A stretch of 64,000 nt of DNA, taken from NCBI RefSeq assembly GCF_016765775.1, contig NZ_JAESVN010000005.1:62001-126000 (forward strand), read 5' to 3'. How positions within the stretch are numbered: the first letter of the stretch is position 1; each line of letters starts with the position of its first letter. The notes under the pieces were generated by a model. That model made no database searches. It was not told the origin of the DNA and saw nothing but the letters and a program-made list of their open reading frames with translations. Position numbers and translations under genes: made by a program. The DNA comes from Szabonella alba (GTDB taxonomy: Bacteria; Pseudomonadota; Alphaproteobacteria; Rhodobacterales; Rhodobacteraceae). Below, piece after piece: positions 18,543 to 27,800 of this stretch.

Positions 18543-18696
18543 TCCGGGCCTGTGTCAGGGGTACAATATCGCTCTCGACAAGGACACGAATGCGGCGCAG
18601 GGTGCGGCCCGTCCGGATCGGGGGGCGGTTTTCGTTCCGTCACGACCCGGGGGCGGTGTCACGCCCAGTCCTGAAAACAGCGCCCGAAAGCCGAAG

Positions 18697-19905
18697 ATGA
18701 CCCTTGCAGCCCCTGTTCCGACGCGTGCCCGAACCCATCTTGCCGTTCTGGTCGTCCTTGGCATCACCCATCTGCTGAACGATCTGATGCAGTCACTGAT
18801 CCCGGCGGCCTATCCGATCCTGAAAGAGGCCTATGCGCTGGACTTCGTGCAGATCGGGCTGATCACCATGACCTTCCAGATCGCCGGATCGCTGCTGCAG
18901 CCGGTGATCGGCATGGTGACCGACCGCCACCCCGCGCCCTATTCGCCGGTCGTGGGCATGATGTTCACCCTGTCGGGGCTGGTCAGCCTTGCCTATGCGC
19001 ACAGCTATGCGCTGATCCTTGTCTCGGTCGCGCTGATCGGGATCGGTTCCTCCATCTTCCACCCCGAGGCGACGCGGATGGCGCGCTATGCGGCAGGCGG
19101 GCGGCAAGGGCTGGCGCAGGGCATCTTTCAGGTCGGCGGACAGGCGGGCGGTGCGCTGGGGCCGGTTTTCGCCGCGCTGATCATCGTGCCATGGGGCCAG
19201 CCCAGCCTTGCGCTGTTCGCGGTGGCGGCCCTGTGTGCCATGGCGATGCTGACATGGATCGGCGCGCAGCAGCGCGCGATCAGCGCCGAATTTGCCGCCC
19301 GCCGCGCCAGTGCGGCGGCGGCTGGCGGCGGGCTCCGCCATGCGCCCATGACCATCGCCGTCGGGCTGGTCGTACTGACCTTCCTGATGTTCACCAAGAA
19401 CGCTTATGGTGAAAGTTTCCGGTCCTTCTATACCTTTTACCTGATCGACCGCTTCGGCCTGTCGATCCCGGAATCGCAGATGATGCTGTTCATCTTCCTT
19501 GCCGCCGCGGCGGTGGGGGTTCTGATCGGCGGCATCGTGGGCGACCGGATCGGGCGCAAGCGGATCATCTGGATTTCGGTTCTGGGCCCCTTGCCGCTGA
19601 CGCTGATCCTGCCGCATGTCGATCTGTTCTGGACCGGGGTTCTGACGGTGCTGATCAACCTCATCATGGCCAGCGCCTTCGCCTCGATCCTGATCTATGC
19701 GATGGAATTGCTGCCCAACCGGATCGGGTTGATCGGCGGGCTGTTCTACGGGCTGAATTTCGGCCTTGGCGGCATTGCGGCGGCCCTTCTGGGGGTCATG
19801 GCCGACCGCTATGGCATCGAGACGGTCTATCACATCTGCGCCTTCATGCCGCTTGCGGGTCTGATGGTCTGGTTCCTGCCCACGATCGAGGAGGAACAGG
19901 GATGA
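18697..19905 (+). CDS. MFS transporter, fosmidomycin-resistance (Fsr)-like
   Basis: A 402-aa 12-helix major facilitator. The N-terminal stretch LVVLGITHLLNDLMQSLIPAAYPILK, then QIGLITMTFQIAGSLLQPVIGMVTDR (MFS motif A region) and IGIGSSIFHPEATRMAR, are characteristic of the Fsr/fosmidomycin-resistance drug:H+ antiporter group. The gene overlaps the following deformylase-like gene by 4 bases (ATGA), implying translational coupling. A pump inside a def/fmt cluster is not functionally obvious; drug export is family knowledge only. Confidence 0.88.
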   Translation: MTLAAPVPTRARTHLAVLVVLGITHLLNDLMQSLIPAAYPILKEAYALDFVQIGLITMTFQIAGSLLQPVIGMVTDRHPAPYSPVVGMMFTLSGLVSLAYAHSYALILVSVALIGIGSSIFHPEATRMARYAAGGRQGLAQGIFQVGGQAGGALGPVFAALIIVPWGQPSLALFAVAALCAMAMLTWIGAQQRAISAEFAARRASAAAAGGGLRHAPMTIAVGLVVLTFLMFTKNAYGESFRSFYTFYLIDRFGLSIPESQMMLFIFLAAAAVGVLIGGIVGDRIGRKRIIWISVLGPLPLTLILPHVDLFWTGVLTVLINLIMASAFASILIYAMELLPNRIGLIGGLFYGLNFGLGGIAAALLGVMADRYGIETVYHICAFMPLAGLMVWFLPTIEEEQG

Positions 19906-20399
19906 CCGCGCGCCCCTGTATCCCATGGCCCGACCCCCGCCTGCGCCGCGCGGCTGCACCGGTTGAGGCGGTCACGGATGAGATCCGCGCGATCTGGGCC
20001 GATATGGTCGATACGATGGAGGCGATGCCGGGTTACGGCCTTGCCGCGCCGCAGATCGGGGTGATGCTGCGCCTGGCCGTGGTCGATTGCTCGACCGCGC
20101 GTGGGCAGGCGGTGCTGATGGCCAATCCCGAGATCCTGCATGCCTCGGGCCAGCTGCGCGAGCATGAGGAAGTATCGCCCAACCTGCCGGGGGTTTCCGC
20201 CGTGATCCGCCGCCCGCGCGCGGTGACGGTGCGGTTTCTCAACGCGGGTGGCGCGGTCGAGGAGCGCGATTTCGTGCATCTCTGGGCGACAAGCGTGCAG
20301 CATCAGATCGACCATCTGGCCGGGCGGATGTATTTCGACCGGCTGGGCAAGGTGAAGCGCGACATGCTGCTGCGCCGCGCCCGCAAGACGGCGGGCTGA
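19902..20399 (+). CDS. peptide deformylase-like protein lacking catalytic residues
   Basis: A 165-aa homologue of peptide deformylase that aligns along its whole length with the active copy at 18.0 kb. Motif 1 is intact (GYGLAAPQ). Motif 2, EGCLS in active enzymes, reads EEVSPNLP, putting Ser92 in place of the metal-ligand Cys. Motif 3 is HQIDH, with Gln135 replacing the catalytic Glu. Both His ligands remain. Hydrolytic deformylase activity is therefore unlikely, yet the frame is intact and the gene is coupled to the MFS gene upstream and followed by fmt. It might bind ribosome, formyl-Met peptide or a metal, or have another amidase function. The homology is firm; the role is unknown. Confidence 0.88.
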   Translation: MTARPCIPWPDPRLRRAAAPVEAVTDEIRAIWADMVDTMEAMPGYGLAAPQIGVMLRLAVVDCSTARGQAVLMANPEILHASGQLREHEEVSPNLPGVSAVIRRPRAVTVRFLNAGGAVEERDFVHLWATSVQHQIDHLAGRMYFDRLGKVKRDMLLRRARKTAG

Positions 20400-20474
20400 G
20401 CGTCAGGCGGGCTTGACCGCCCAGCCCGCCACGCTAGACCTGCGCCGATGCGGCAGGACGAAAGGGGCAGACCG

Positions 20475-21371
20475 ATGCGCGTGATCTTCATGGGAACGCC
20501 GGAATTTTCGGTGCCGGTGCTCGACGCGCTGGCGGCGGCGCATGAGGTCGTGGCCGTCTATTGCCAGCCGCCCCGTCCCGCCGGGCGCGGCAAGAAGGAC
20601 CGTCCTTCGCCTGTGCAGGCACGGGCCGAGGCGCTGGGGCTGCCGGTGCGGCATCCGGTCAGTCTGAAGGGGGCCGAGGCGCAGGCGGAATTCGCCGCGT
20701 TCAAGGCCGATGTCGCGGTGGTGGTGGCTTACGGGCTGATCCTGCCGCAAGCCGTTCTGGACGCGCCGCGTCTGGGATGCCTCAACATTCATGCCAGCCT
20801 GCTGCCGCGCTGGCGGGGGGCCGCGCCGATCCATCGCGCGATCCTTGCGGGCGATGCCGAGACCGGCATCTGCATCATGCAGATGGAGGCGGGGCTGGAT
20901 ACCGGCCCTGTGCTGCTGCATCAGGCGGTGACGATCGGGGCCGAGGACACCACCGCCGATCTGCACGACCGGCTGTCCGCGCTGGGGGCGGGGCTGATTG
21001 TCCGGGCGCTGGACGGCCTGCCCGGTCTGACCCCGGTGCCGCAACCCGTTACGGGCGTGACTTATGCCGCCAAGATCGACAAGGCGGAGGCTAGGGTCGA
21101 CTGGACCCTCCCGGCGGTTGAGGTGGATCGCCAGATCCGGGGGCTGTCGCCCTTTCCCGGCGCATGGTGCCTGATCGGGGCGGAACGGGTGAAGCTGCTG
21201 CGCTCCCGCATCGGGCATGGCGATGGCGCACCCGGGGAGGTGCTGGAGGGTCTGACCATCGCCTGCGGCACGGGCGCTGTCGAGTTCACACTGGCACAGC
21301 GCGAAGGCAAGCGCCCGATGGAGGCGGCGGAGTTCCTGCGCGGCATGGTTCTGCCGGACCGGCTGGACTGA
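20475..21371 (+). CDS. fmt: methionyl-tRNA formyltransferase
   Basis: Transfers a formyl group from 10-formyl-THF to initiator Met-tRNA. The 298-aa product starts at [16 protein letters not shown]. The active-site block [13 protein letters not shown] (103-115) carries Asn104 and His106, and the catalytic Asp142 is in [11 protein letters not shown]-terminal OB-like tRNA-binding domain follows ([10 protein letters not shown]-type region and beyond). The purine-rich AAAGGGG before the ATG sets the start. It is the functional partner of the deformylase upstream. Confidence 0.96.
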   Translation: MRVIFMGTPEFSVPVLDALAAAHEVVAVYCQPPRPAGRGKKDRPSPVQARAEALGLPVRHPVSLKGAEAQAEFAAFKADVAVVVAYGLILPQAVLDAPRLGCLNIHASLLPRWRGAAPIHRAILAGDAETGICIMQMEAGLDTGPVLLHQAVTIGAEDTTADLHDRLSALGAGLIVRALDGLPGLTPVPQPVTGVTYAAKIDKAEARVDWTLPAVEVDRQIRGLSPFPGAWCLIGAERVKLLRSRIGHGDGAPGEVLEGLTIACGTGAVEFTLAQREGKRPMEAAEFLRGMVLPDRLD

Positions 21372-21457
21372 CCCCGCATATCCCGCCGCATCGCTTGACC
21401 CGCAGACCCCGCCGGGGCAGGCTGCGGCAAGAAATCTGACCGCAGCAGGGGGATCTC

Positions 21458-21697
21458 ATGCCGATCATCGCGCTGGTCATCATCGGGGCCGCTGCCGGGT
21501 TTCTGGCGACACGGCTGATGCGGGTGCAGACCGATATTCCGACAACCATTTTCATCGGTATCGCCGGGGCGCTGATCGGCGGGCTGGTGCTGCGCTTTCT
21601 GCTGCTGCTGACCGGATGGGCGGCGGGGGTCGTCGGTGCGGTGCTCGGGGCGATGTTGCTGATCTTTTTGTGGCGGCAGTTCATGTCGGGGCGCTGA
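21458..21697 (+). CDS. GlsB/YeaQ/YmgE-type small membrane protein
   Basis: A 79-aa protein with three hydrophobic glycine/alanine-rich segments (IIALVIIGAAAGFLATRLM, FIGIAGALIGGLVLRFL, AAGVVGAVLGAMLLIFLW). This matches the transglycosylase-associated (PF04226) stress-response membrane family. Despite that family name, no enzymatic role is established. A GCAGGGGG run precedes the ATG. It is a single gene between fmt and a convergent glycosyltransferase. Confidence 0.75.
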   Translation: MPIIALVIIGAAAGFLATRLMRVQTDIPTTIFIGIAGALIGGLVLRFLLLLTGWAAGVVGAVLGAMLLIFLWRQFMSGR

Positions 21698-21722
21698 CCG
21701 GGTCTGCTCTGCGCCGCGCCTG

Positions 21723-22763
21723 TCAGCCCATTTCGGCGCGGTAGCGATCCGAGGCATAAAGAAACCCCGCGCCGATCAGATCGGCCGTGCCGCGATAGGG
21801 CCGGGCATCGGGCAGGTCGGGCGTGAAATCATCCCCCGCCGTGACCGCCGCCAGCCGCTTTGCATCCTCGGCATGGTCCCAAAGCCCCGCCGCGACCGAG
21901 GCGCGGTCGCGCGCCTGCCAGTCGCCCGCCAGCTTGTAATGCCGCAAAAGGCCGGTCACATCCGCCACCCGCACCCGACCCGCGCAATGCGGATGGCGCA
22001 TCAGGTCGATGCCGGGGCGATTGCGCAGCAGGGAATGTTTGTAAAGATGGCATTCCTCACCGAACAGGCTGCGCCGCGCGCCGCCGATCAGCAGCCGCAC
22101 GCCCGGATCGTCGCACAGATTGTCCCGCAGGAACCAGTCCAGCGGATTGGCCGCGCCTGCGTGATAGAGCAGGGCGGTCAGTTCCCCCATGGCCCAGCGG
22201 TCGAAGGCCGCGACCGAAGCCGGATAATCCAGCGCCTTCGTGTCGCGATAGGGCCGGTCGGTAAGCAGATCCAGCATCTGTGCCACCAGTGCCGTATAGC
22301 CATGCCGCGCCAGATAGGCGGTCAGCCGCGGCAGCGCATCCGGCGCGCCGTCCAGCAGCGGCGCCTCGAACATCTCATCGGCATCGGCAAACAGCACCCA
22401 GCCGCCGCGCAGCACCTGTCGCGCGATACCTGCGCGCAGCAGGCTTTCATGGCGTTTGGCGGGCATCGGATTCTGCACCACCGTCACCTGCGGAAAACCG
22501 GCGGCAATCGCGGCTGTCGCATCGCGCGACCCGTTGTCGATCACCACCAGATGCCGCGCGCCCCGCGACAGGTGATGCGTGATGAATGGCCCGATATGCC
22601 ATTCGGCATCCTTCATCAGCGTGACCACCGCGCAATCGGTATCGCCCAGCGTCACGCGGGCCGGGCCATGGATCACCCGGCTGTGATGCCAGAGCGCGGC
22701 ACGGTCGCGCAGGCCTGCCATGCGCCGCGCAATCCCCGCCGTGATCCGATCCGCCATTGCCAT
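21723..22763 (-). CDS. GT2-like glycosyltransferase
   Basis: A 346-aa protein resembling the glycosyl transferase family 2 subgroup found in alphaproteobacterial polysaccharide loci. It has VVTLMKDAEWHIGPFITHHL and LVVIDNGSRDAT (nucleotide-sugar binding), the DXD-type motif FADADEMFEAP, and the later HLYKHSLLRNR block. An AAGGA ribosome-binding site 6 bases upstream favours the start MAMADRITAG over upstream Mets. It has no signal peptide, so it is probably a cytosolic or peripheral enzyme adding sugars to a surface glycan. It stands alone. Confidence 0.78.
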   Translation of the reverse strand: MAMADRITAGIARRMAGLRDRAALWHHSRVIHGPARVTLGDTDCAVVTLMKDAEWHIGPFITHHLSRGARHLVVIDNGSRDATAAIAAGFPQVTVVQNPMPAKRHESLLRAGIARQVLRGGWVLFADADEMFEAPLLDGAPDALPRLTAYLARHGYTALVAQMLDLLTDRPYRDTKALDYPASVAAFDRWAMGELTALLYHAGAANPLDWFLRDNLCDDPGVRLLIGGARRSLFGEECHLYKHSLLRNRPGIDLMRHPHCAGRVRVADVTGLLRHYKLAGDWQARDRASVAAGLWDHAEDAKRLAAVTAGDDFTPDLPDARPYRGTADLIGAGFLYASDRYRAEMG

Positions 22764-23104
22764 TGCCTGTCCTTGTTCCATTCCGGCTTGTCGATCCGCC
22801 CGGTGCAGGCTATCCCGGCCCTGCGTGGCGTCAATGACCAACGGCGGCGACCAACGGCTGCGACCAAGACAGGACCCTGCCTGCAAACGCGCCAGCCCGC
22901 GCAGGGATGCCTGAAAAGCCTGCTTTCCCCCTTCATGACCCGGAAAAAAAGACCCTCGGATATGGGGCCGCATTGCCGGGCATCGCTAGGACGCGCGCCC
23001 GCCGCCTAGCCTTGATCCGTTACAAACGCGCCTGTGACGTCAGGGGCCATCCGTCCATCGGGTCCAACCCGCCAGCGTTCCGGTGCATTTCAGGGGAGGA
23101 AGAC
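22764..23104. promoter_or_regulatory. 341-bp divergent spacer before the binding-protein gene
   Basis: This spacer lies between the leftward glycosyltransferase and the rightward ABC binding protein gene. No credible gene was seen; open frames are short. The binding-protein ATG is preceded by AGGGGAGGAAGAC, a strong ribosome-binding site. A TTGATC...GTTACAAAC stretch around 23010-23026 is the only promoter-like sequence noted and is weak. Confidence 0.35.
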
Positions 23105-24358
23105 ATGAGGAAATGGCTTGTTGCGTCCGTTTCGGCGGCCGCGCTGGTTCTGCCCGGGGCAGCGCTGGCACAGGACAGTATCAAGATCGGCGTTCTTGTC
23201 GCGCTGGAGGGGGCCTTTGCCGCCGGCGGCTCGGATGCGGTCCGCAATATCGAACTGGCGATCAGCGAAGCCGGCGGTATGGCCGGCGGCAAGGCGATCG
23301 AGACGGTGATCGCGCCGACCGACACGACGCCGGACACGACCATTCGTCAGGCCCGCAAACTGGTCGAACAGGATGGCGTCGATTTCGTCGTCGGTCCGCT
23401 GTCAGGTTCGGAGGGCATCGCTATCCGCGATTTCGCCAAGACGGTGCCCGACAAGGTGTTCATCAACGGCATTTCCGGGGCGCTGGAAATGACATGGGTT
23501 GATCCGGCCCCCAATGTCTACCGCTTCAATCTTGACGGGGCGCAATGGGGTCAGGGTCTCGGCTCGTATGTCGTGAACGAAAAGGGCTGGACGAAGGTCG
23601 CCTCCATCGCCGCCGACTACTCCTTCGGCTATACGAACTTCCTTGGCTTTGCGGTGGATTTCTGCCGCGCGGGCGGTGAGATCGTCGAACGGTTCTGGGT
23701 GCCGCTGGGATCGTCTGACTTTGGCGGTGTGATCGCGCAGATGCCTGATGACGTCGATGCCATCTATCTGGGCATGGGCGGCACGGATGCGATCAACTTC
23801 CTGAACCAGTATGATCAGGCCGGGGCCGATACGAACCTGATCGGCGGCACGATCATGGCCGATGCGACGGTCCTGACCTCGCGCGGGCGCGCCAAGGAGG
23901 CGCTGGTCGGTACGCCCACCTCGGGTGCCTTCGCCCCCGACAACCCCGATCCGGCATGGCAGGAATATCTGGCCAAATATCGCGCCTTCGAAGGTGACGA
24001 GGCAAAGGTGCCCTCGCTGTTCGGCGTGGGCTATCATGTTGCGATGCTGGCCGCGATTCAGGCGCTGAACGAGGTCGAGGGTGATCTGTCCAACGGGCAG
24101 GAAAAGTTCAAGGCCGCGCTGGCCGGGCTTGAGCTTGCCTCGCCGCTGGGCACGATCACGCTGAATGAAAACCGTCAGGCCACGGGTTCGGTCTTTGTGA
24201 CCGAGGTTGTCGAAGGCAGCGACGGCAATCTGGAGGCCGTGTTCAAGGCCCGGCAGGACGGTGTCACCCAGACGCTTGGCCTGACGGCGGATGAGTTCCG
24301 CGCCATGGGTCTGCCCTCGCGCGATACGCCGGATTGTGACGCCCTGCGCGGCGGCTGA
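23105..24358 (+). CDS. branched-chain-amino-acid-type ABC transporter substrate-binding protein
   Basis: A 417-aa periplasmic receptor of the LivJ/LivK type I fold. The signal peptide MRKWLVASVSAAALVLPGAALA precedes mature QDSIKIGVLVALEGAFAAGG. Family landmarks include QARKLVEQDGVDFVVGPLSGSEG and the hinge segment KVASIAADYSFGYTN. The size and ligand pocket match HAAT receptors, which also bind aromatic acids, amides and urea. Matching permeases and ATPases begin at 26.8 kb, after a dehydrogenase and a regulator. Tandem hairpins follow this gene and probably allow it to be expressed above the rest. Confidence 0.92.
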   Translation: MRKWLVASVSAAALVLPGAALAQDSIKIGVLVALEGAFAAGGSDAVRNIELAISEAGGMAGGKAIETVIAPTDTTPDTTIRQARKLVEQDGVDFVVGPLSGSEGIAIRDFAKTVPDKVFINGISGALEMTWVDPAPNVYRFNLDGAQWGQGLGSYVVNEKGWTKVASIAADYSFGYTNFLGFAVDFCRAGGEIVERFWVPLGSSDFGGVIAQMPDDVDAIYLGMGGTDAINFLNQYDQAGADTNLIGGTIMADATVLTSRGRAKEALVGTPTSGAFAPDNPDPAWQEYLAKYRAFEGDEAKVPSLFGVGYHVAMLAAIQALNEVEGDLSNGQEKFKAALAGLELASPLGTITLNENRQATGSVFVTEVVEGSDGNLEAVFKARQDGVTQTLGLTADEFRAMGLPSRDTPDCDALRGG

Positions 24359-24375
24359 TCGGCCATCGAACCTGT

Positions 24376-24435
24376 CCCGCAGCCCCGGCCACAGGGCTGC
24401 GGGATGACAGGATGCGGGCCGCAAGGGCCCGCATC
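24376..24435 (+). terminator. two tandem perfect stem-loops after the binding-protein gene
   Basis: The first is a 10-bp perfect stem (CCCGCAGCCC / GGGCTGCGGG, loop 8). The second is another 10-bp perfect stem (GATGCGGGCC / GGCCCGCATC, loop 5) followed by CGATTTCC. The pair lies in the 218-base gap before the alcohol dehydrogenase gene. They would terminate or attenuate transcription or protect the receptor mRNA 3' end. Confidence 0.65.
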
Positions 24436-24576
24436 CGATTTCCGGGCAATGCCCCCCCAAGCCGGTCCCCGCAGGCAGGCCAAAGGTCGTCCGTTCAGGC
24501 GCCCGGCCCGGCACGGAACATGACAGTCCTTGCCTTCCGCGCGCCCGTTGCGTGCGGCTGACCGGAGGCGCCCCGC

Positions 24577-25659
24577 ATGTCGCTTATCGCCTATCTGACC
24601 CGGATCCATTTCGCCGATTCGGTGGTCGAGGATGCCCTGCCCGAAGAGGTCGCGCGGCTTGGCCTGCGCCATATTCTTTTGCTGACCGATGCGCTGGCGG
24701 GCCCCGAGGGGCTGGGAGAGCGCGTTGAATGTCTGCTGCCGGTCGAATGCGACGTGACCCGCGCCGATGCCGCGCGCCCACTGGCCGATCTGCGCCTATT
24801 GCTGCAGGACGCGGAATGCGACGGGATCCTTGCCATGGGCGGTCCGCTGGTCATGGATCGCGCGGTCGAACTGGCCCGGATGCCGGGACATGCCCCCGGG
24901 CCCGCAGGACGTGAGGGGGCGCGGAACGCCACGATTCCGGTCATTGCCGTGCCGACCACCACCGCCGCCATCGGCCTGCCGGATGTCGCGGTGACGGCCA
25001 AGGGCCTGCTGCGCAATGACTGCCGCCCGCTGCCCTCGGTCATTCTGTGCGATCCGACGCTGACACTTTGGGCCGGGCCCGAGGTGACGGCGGCTGCGGG
25101 CATGGATGTGATCGTCCATTGCGTCGAGACCTATCTGAGCACGACATGGAACCCGCCCGCCGATGGCATGGCGCTGGACGGGCTGCGCCGTGCCGCGCGC
25201 TGGATCGACCGCGCCGTGACGGCGGGCGGCGATTATGACGCGCGGCGCGAAATGATGGCGGCGGCACTGAACGGGGCACTGGCCGGACAGAAAGGGTTGG
25301 GCGCGACCCATGCGCTGTCACAGGCCGTTGAGGCCTGTCTGGCCCCGACCGCCCCGCATGGCCGGTTCCATGCGGCCTTGCTGCCGCCGGTCCTGCGCTT
25401 CAACGCGCCCGCCTCGCAGACCCGCTTTACCGCGATTGCCGAGGCGATGGGCCTGCCGGTGGGGCGCGATCTGGCGCAGTCGCTCGCCGATCTGGGCGCG
25501 CGTCTGGGCCTGCCGGTGACGCTGGCGGGACTGGGTCTGGATGCAACGCTCAGCAATGAGATCGCCGCCCGCGCCGCCGAGGATGTCGCCAACCGCACCA
25601 ATCCCCGCCACGCAACGGCGCAGGACTACCGCGATCTGCTTGAGGCCGCCGCGATATGA
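24577..25659 (+). CDS. iron-containing alcohol dehydrogenase family protein
   Basis: A 360-aa group III (Fe-type) dehydrogenase. Metal-site elements are present: GMDVIVHCVE (Asp, His), GLGATHALSQAVE (His) and PHGRFHAALLPPVLRFN (His). The usual dinucleotide GGGSxxD motif is altered to MGGPLVMD, so cofactor contact may be atypical. Maleylacetate reductases and hydroxyacid-oxoacid transhydrogenases belong to this family, which would suit a ring-cleavage pathway. GGAGG 8 bases upstream supports the start. It lies between the ABC receptor and the AraC regulator; the substrate is unknown. Confidence 0.85.
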   Translation: MSLIAYLTRIHFADSVVEDALPEEVARLGLRHILLLTDALAGPEGLGERVECLLPVECDVTRADAARPLADLRLLLQDAECDGILAMGGPLVMDRAVELARMPGHAPGPAGREGARNATIPVIAVPTTTAAIGLPDVAVTAKGLLRNDCRPLPSVILCDPTLTLWAGPEVTAAAGMDVIVHCVETYLSTTWNPPADGMALDGLRRAARWIDRAVTAGGDYDARREMMAAALNGALAGQKGLGATHALSQAVEACLAPTAPHGRFHAALLPPVLRFNAPASQTRFTAIAEAMGLPVGRDLAQSLADLGARLGLPVTLAGLGLDATLSNEIAARAAEDVANRTNPRHATAQDYRDLLEAAAI

Positions 25660-25825
25660 CCTGCCACCATCCCCGATGCGGTGATCTGAAATCATACCGA
25701 TTTTCCACCGTCTTGCTGCGCCCGGGGCCCGGCCGGCCGACATGGGGCAGATCCTTGCTTGTGGAAATGGCGAATCACGCTACCATACCAGAAGACTGCA
25801 TCGGGAGAATGCGGGAGGGAGGATC

Positions 25826-26662
25826 ATGAGTAATGCCGTAGCCGTGTTTCACGGCGATTTCGGACGTGTCTGTCTTTATTCGATGGATCGCACCATGGTT
25901 CCCCATGGCCATCGTGAGGGGCATCTTATCTTTCACGTTCAGGGTCCCCCGGGGGAGGTCGTGGTCGAGGACCGCGCCTTTCCGCTTGCCCCCGGGCAGG
26001 CCGTCGCGATCAGCCCCTGGCAGGCGCATTATTACCGGATGCGCGATCTGAGCACCCCGACGCTTTTACTGGTCCTGTATATCCGGCCGGTCTGGTTTCT
26101 CGAGGCCAGCCGCCATGCCTCATCCTCGCTGCGGTTCGGCCGGGTCGGGGTCGAGGTGACGGATCATCTGGCGCGGCTGGTCTATGGCGCGGCCCATTCC
26201 ATGACCGATCCCGATTATGACGATCCGCTGTTCGAGGACCGGCTATGCACGCTGACGCAGGCCGCGTTTGATCAGTCCTGGCAATGGACGCGGCGCGGGC
26301 CTGCCTTCACCGGCCCGGATCTGACGACGCGGGATTTCCGCATCCGCAAGGCGATGCGGGCCTTGCAGGAACGGCTGGGCGATGTGCTGGAACTGGATGA
26401 GATCGCGCGGCAGGCGGGTCTGTCACGACCGCATTTCTACAAACTGTTCCGGTCGCATGTCGGCGTGACACCGAATGTCTATCTCAATGCCCTGCGCATG
26501 GAACGCGCTATCGAGAAACTGACCGCGACCGAACAGGCCGTCACCGATATCGGGCTGGATCTGGGTTTTTCCAGTCAGGCCAGCTTCTCGCGCTTCTTCA
26601 TCGCGAACGGGGTGGTGCCTCCTTCGGTCTATCGGCGCAGTGCGCAGCGCGTCCTGATGTAG
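25826..26662 (+). CDS. AraC-family transcriptional regulator with cupin sensor domain
   Basis: A 278-aa activator-type regulator. The N-terminal half is a cupin-like sensor (MVPHGHREGHLIFHVQG, GQAVAISPWQAHYYRM). The C-terminal ~100 residues carry two helix-turn-helix motifs typical of AraC/XylS: LDEIARQAGLSRPHFYKLFRSHVGVTP and VTDIGLDLGFSSQASFSRFFIANGVVPPSVYRR. A GGGAGGGAGGATC ribosome-binding run fixes the start. It lies immediately before the long ABC/molybdenum-hydroxylase run and is the obvious candidate regulator of that operon and of the receptor gene. Confidence 0.93.
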   Translation: MSNAVAVFHGDFGRVCLYSMDRTMVPHGHREGHLIFHVQGPPGEVVVEDRAFPLAPGQAVAISPWQAHYYRMRDLSTPTLLLVLYIRPVWFLEASRHASSSLRFGRVGVEVTDHLARLVYGAAHSMTDPDYDDPLFEDRLCTLTQAAFDQSWQWTRRGPAFTGPDLTTRDFRIRKAMRALQERLGDVLELDEIARQAGLSRPHFYKLFRSHVGVTPNVYLNALRMERAIEKLTATEQAVTDIGLDLGFSSQASFSRFFIANGVVPPSVYRRSAQRVLM

Positions 26663-26787
26663 CCCCGGCGTTTTCGGACGCGGTGCCGAACCGCAAGACT
26701 GTCGGGTATGGGGTTTTGTCTCCTGCGCGCTAGGGTCGGGTGATCAGGGATAAGGACCAATCGGGCAGGGGAGGGCCTGGGCGTCGC
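26663..26787 (+). promoter_or_regulatory. promoter region of the 26.8-46.2 kb operon
   Basis: This is the largest gap ahead of the permease gene and the only place for an operon promoter downstream of the AraC gene. It contains a T/G-rich stretch (GGGTATGGGGTTTTGTCTCC). No confident hexamers were assigned. GGGGAGGG lies upstream of the chosen permease ATG. Confidence 0.35.
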
Positions 26788-27795
26788 ATGCGGGATTTTA
26801 TTGCGAAAAGACCGGTCTGGTCGGCGATCATCGCCCTTGTGCTGGCGGTGCTGCTCTGGCTGGTGCTGGCGCCGTGGACCGAAGCCATGGAGGAGGCGTT
26901 CGGACGCAAGCGCGTCTTTCTGAACGCGATCTTTTCAGGCATCACGCTTGGTGCGCTTTACTTCCTTGTCGCGGCTGGCTTCACGCTGATTTTCGGGCTG
27001 ATGCGCAATGTCAATCTGGCGCATGGCTCGCTTTACCTTCTGGGCGGCTATCTGGGCTTTGAGGTTGTGGAGCGCACGGGATACTGGCTGCTGGCCTTTC
27101 CGGTGGTCTTCATCGTGATCGCGGCGCTGGGGCTTTTGCTGCAGCATCAGGTCTTTCGCCGGATGGAGGGGGAAGAGCTGCGCCAGACCATGGTGACCAT
27201 CGGCCTGTCCATAGTGCTGGCCGATATCATGCTGTGGATCTGGGGCGGGCAGTCCTACACCATCCTGTTGCCCGACTGGCTGTCGGGGCCAATGACCCTG
27301 CCGATCCATTCAGGCTATGACCGGTCGGGCGATGTGGCCTATCTGCGATATCCGCTGGTGCGGATCGCCATTCTGGTCGCGGCTATCGTGATCGGGGTCG
27401 CGATGTGGTTCACCTTGAACAAGTCGCGTCTTGGCATGCTGATCCGGGCCGGGGTGGATGACCGTGAGATGCTGACCGCGACCGGGATCCGCATTCAATA
27501 TGTCTTTCTTGCGGTGTTCGGCTTTGGCGCGGGCATGGCCGGGATTGCCGGGATCGTCGGCGGCTCCTTCCAGTCGCTCAGCCCGGGTGAGGATACGCGC
27601 TTTCTGCTGGCAAGCCTTGTGGTCGTGATCGTGGGCGGCATGGGATCCATTCCCGGTGCGGCCATCGGCGCGCTGGTCATTGGCCTCGCCGATCAGGTCG
27701 GGCTGGTCTATGCCCCGACCTATTCGGTCGTGTTCACCTTCCTCATCATGGCTGTCGTGCTGGCATTCCGCCCGCAGGGCCTGTTGGGGCGCTGA
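26788..27795 (+). CDS. branched-chain-amino-acid-type ABC transporter permease (LivH-like)
   Basis: A 335-aa inner-membrane permease with about nine hydrophobic segments. The LivH signature is clear: FSGITLGALYFLVAAGFTLIFGLMRNVNLAHGSLYLLG near the N-terminus and a C-terminal LASLVVVIVGGMGSIPGAAIGALVIGLADQVG containing the EAA-like loop. A GTG 16 codons upstream is an alternative start; the ATG beginning MRDFIAKRP is preferred because it starts immediately before the first helix. The LivM-type partner starts 5 bases after its stop. Confidence 0.92.
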   Translation: MRDFIAKRPVWSAIIALVLAVLLWLVLAPWTEAMEEAFGRKRVFLNAIFSGITLGALYFLVAAGFTLIFGLMRNVNLAHGSLYLLGGYLGFEVVERTGYWLLAFPVVFIVIAALGLLLQHQVFRRMEGEELRQTMVTIGLSIVLADIMLWIWGGQSYTILLPDWLSGPMTLPIHSGYDRSGDVAYLRYPLVRIAILVAAIVIGVAMWFTLNKSRLGMLIRAGVDDREMLTATGIRIQYVFLAVFGFGAGMAGIAGIVGGSFQSLSPGEDTRFLLASLVVVIVGGMGSIPGAAIGALVIGLADQVGLVYAPTYSVVFTFLIMAVVLAFRPQGLLGR

Positions 27796-27800
27796 CGGAG

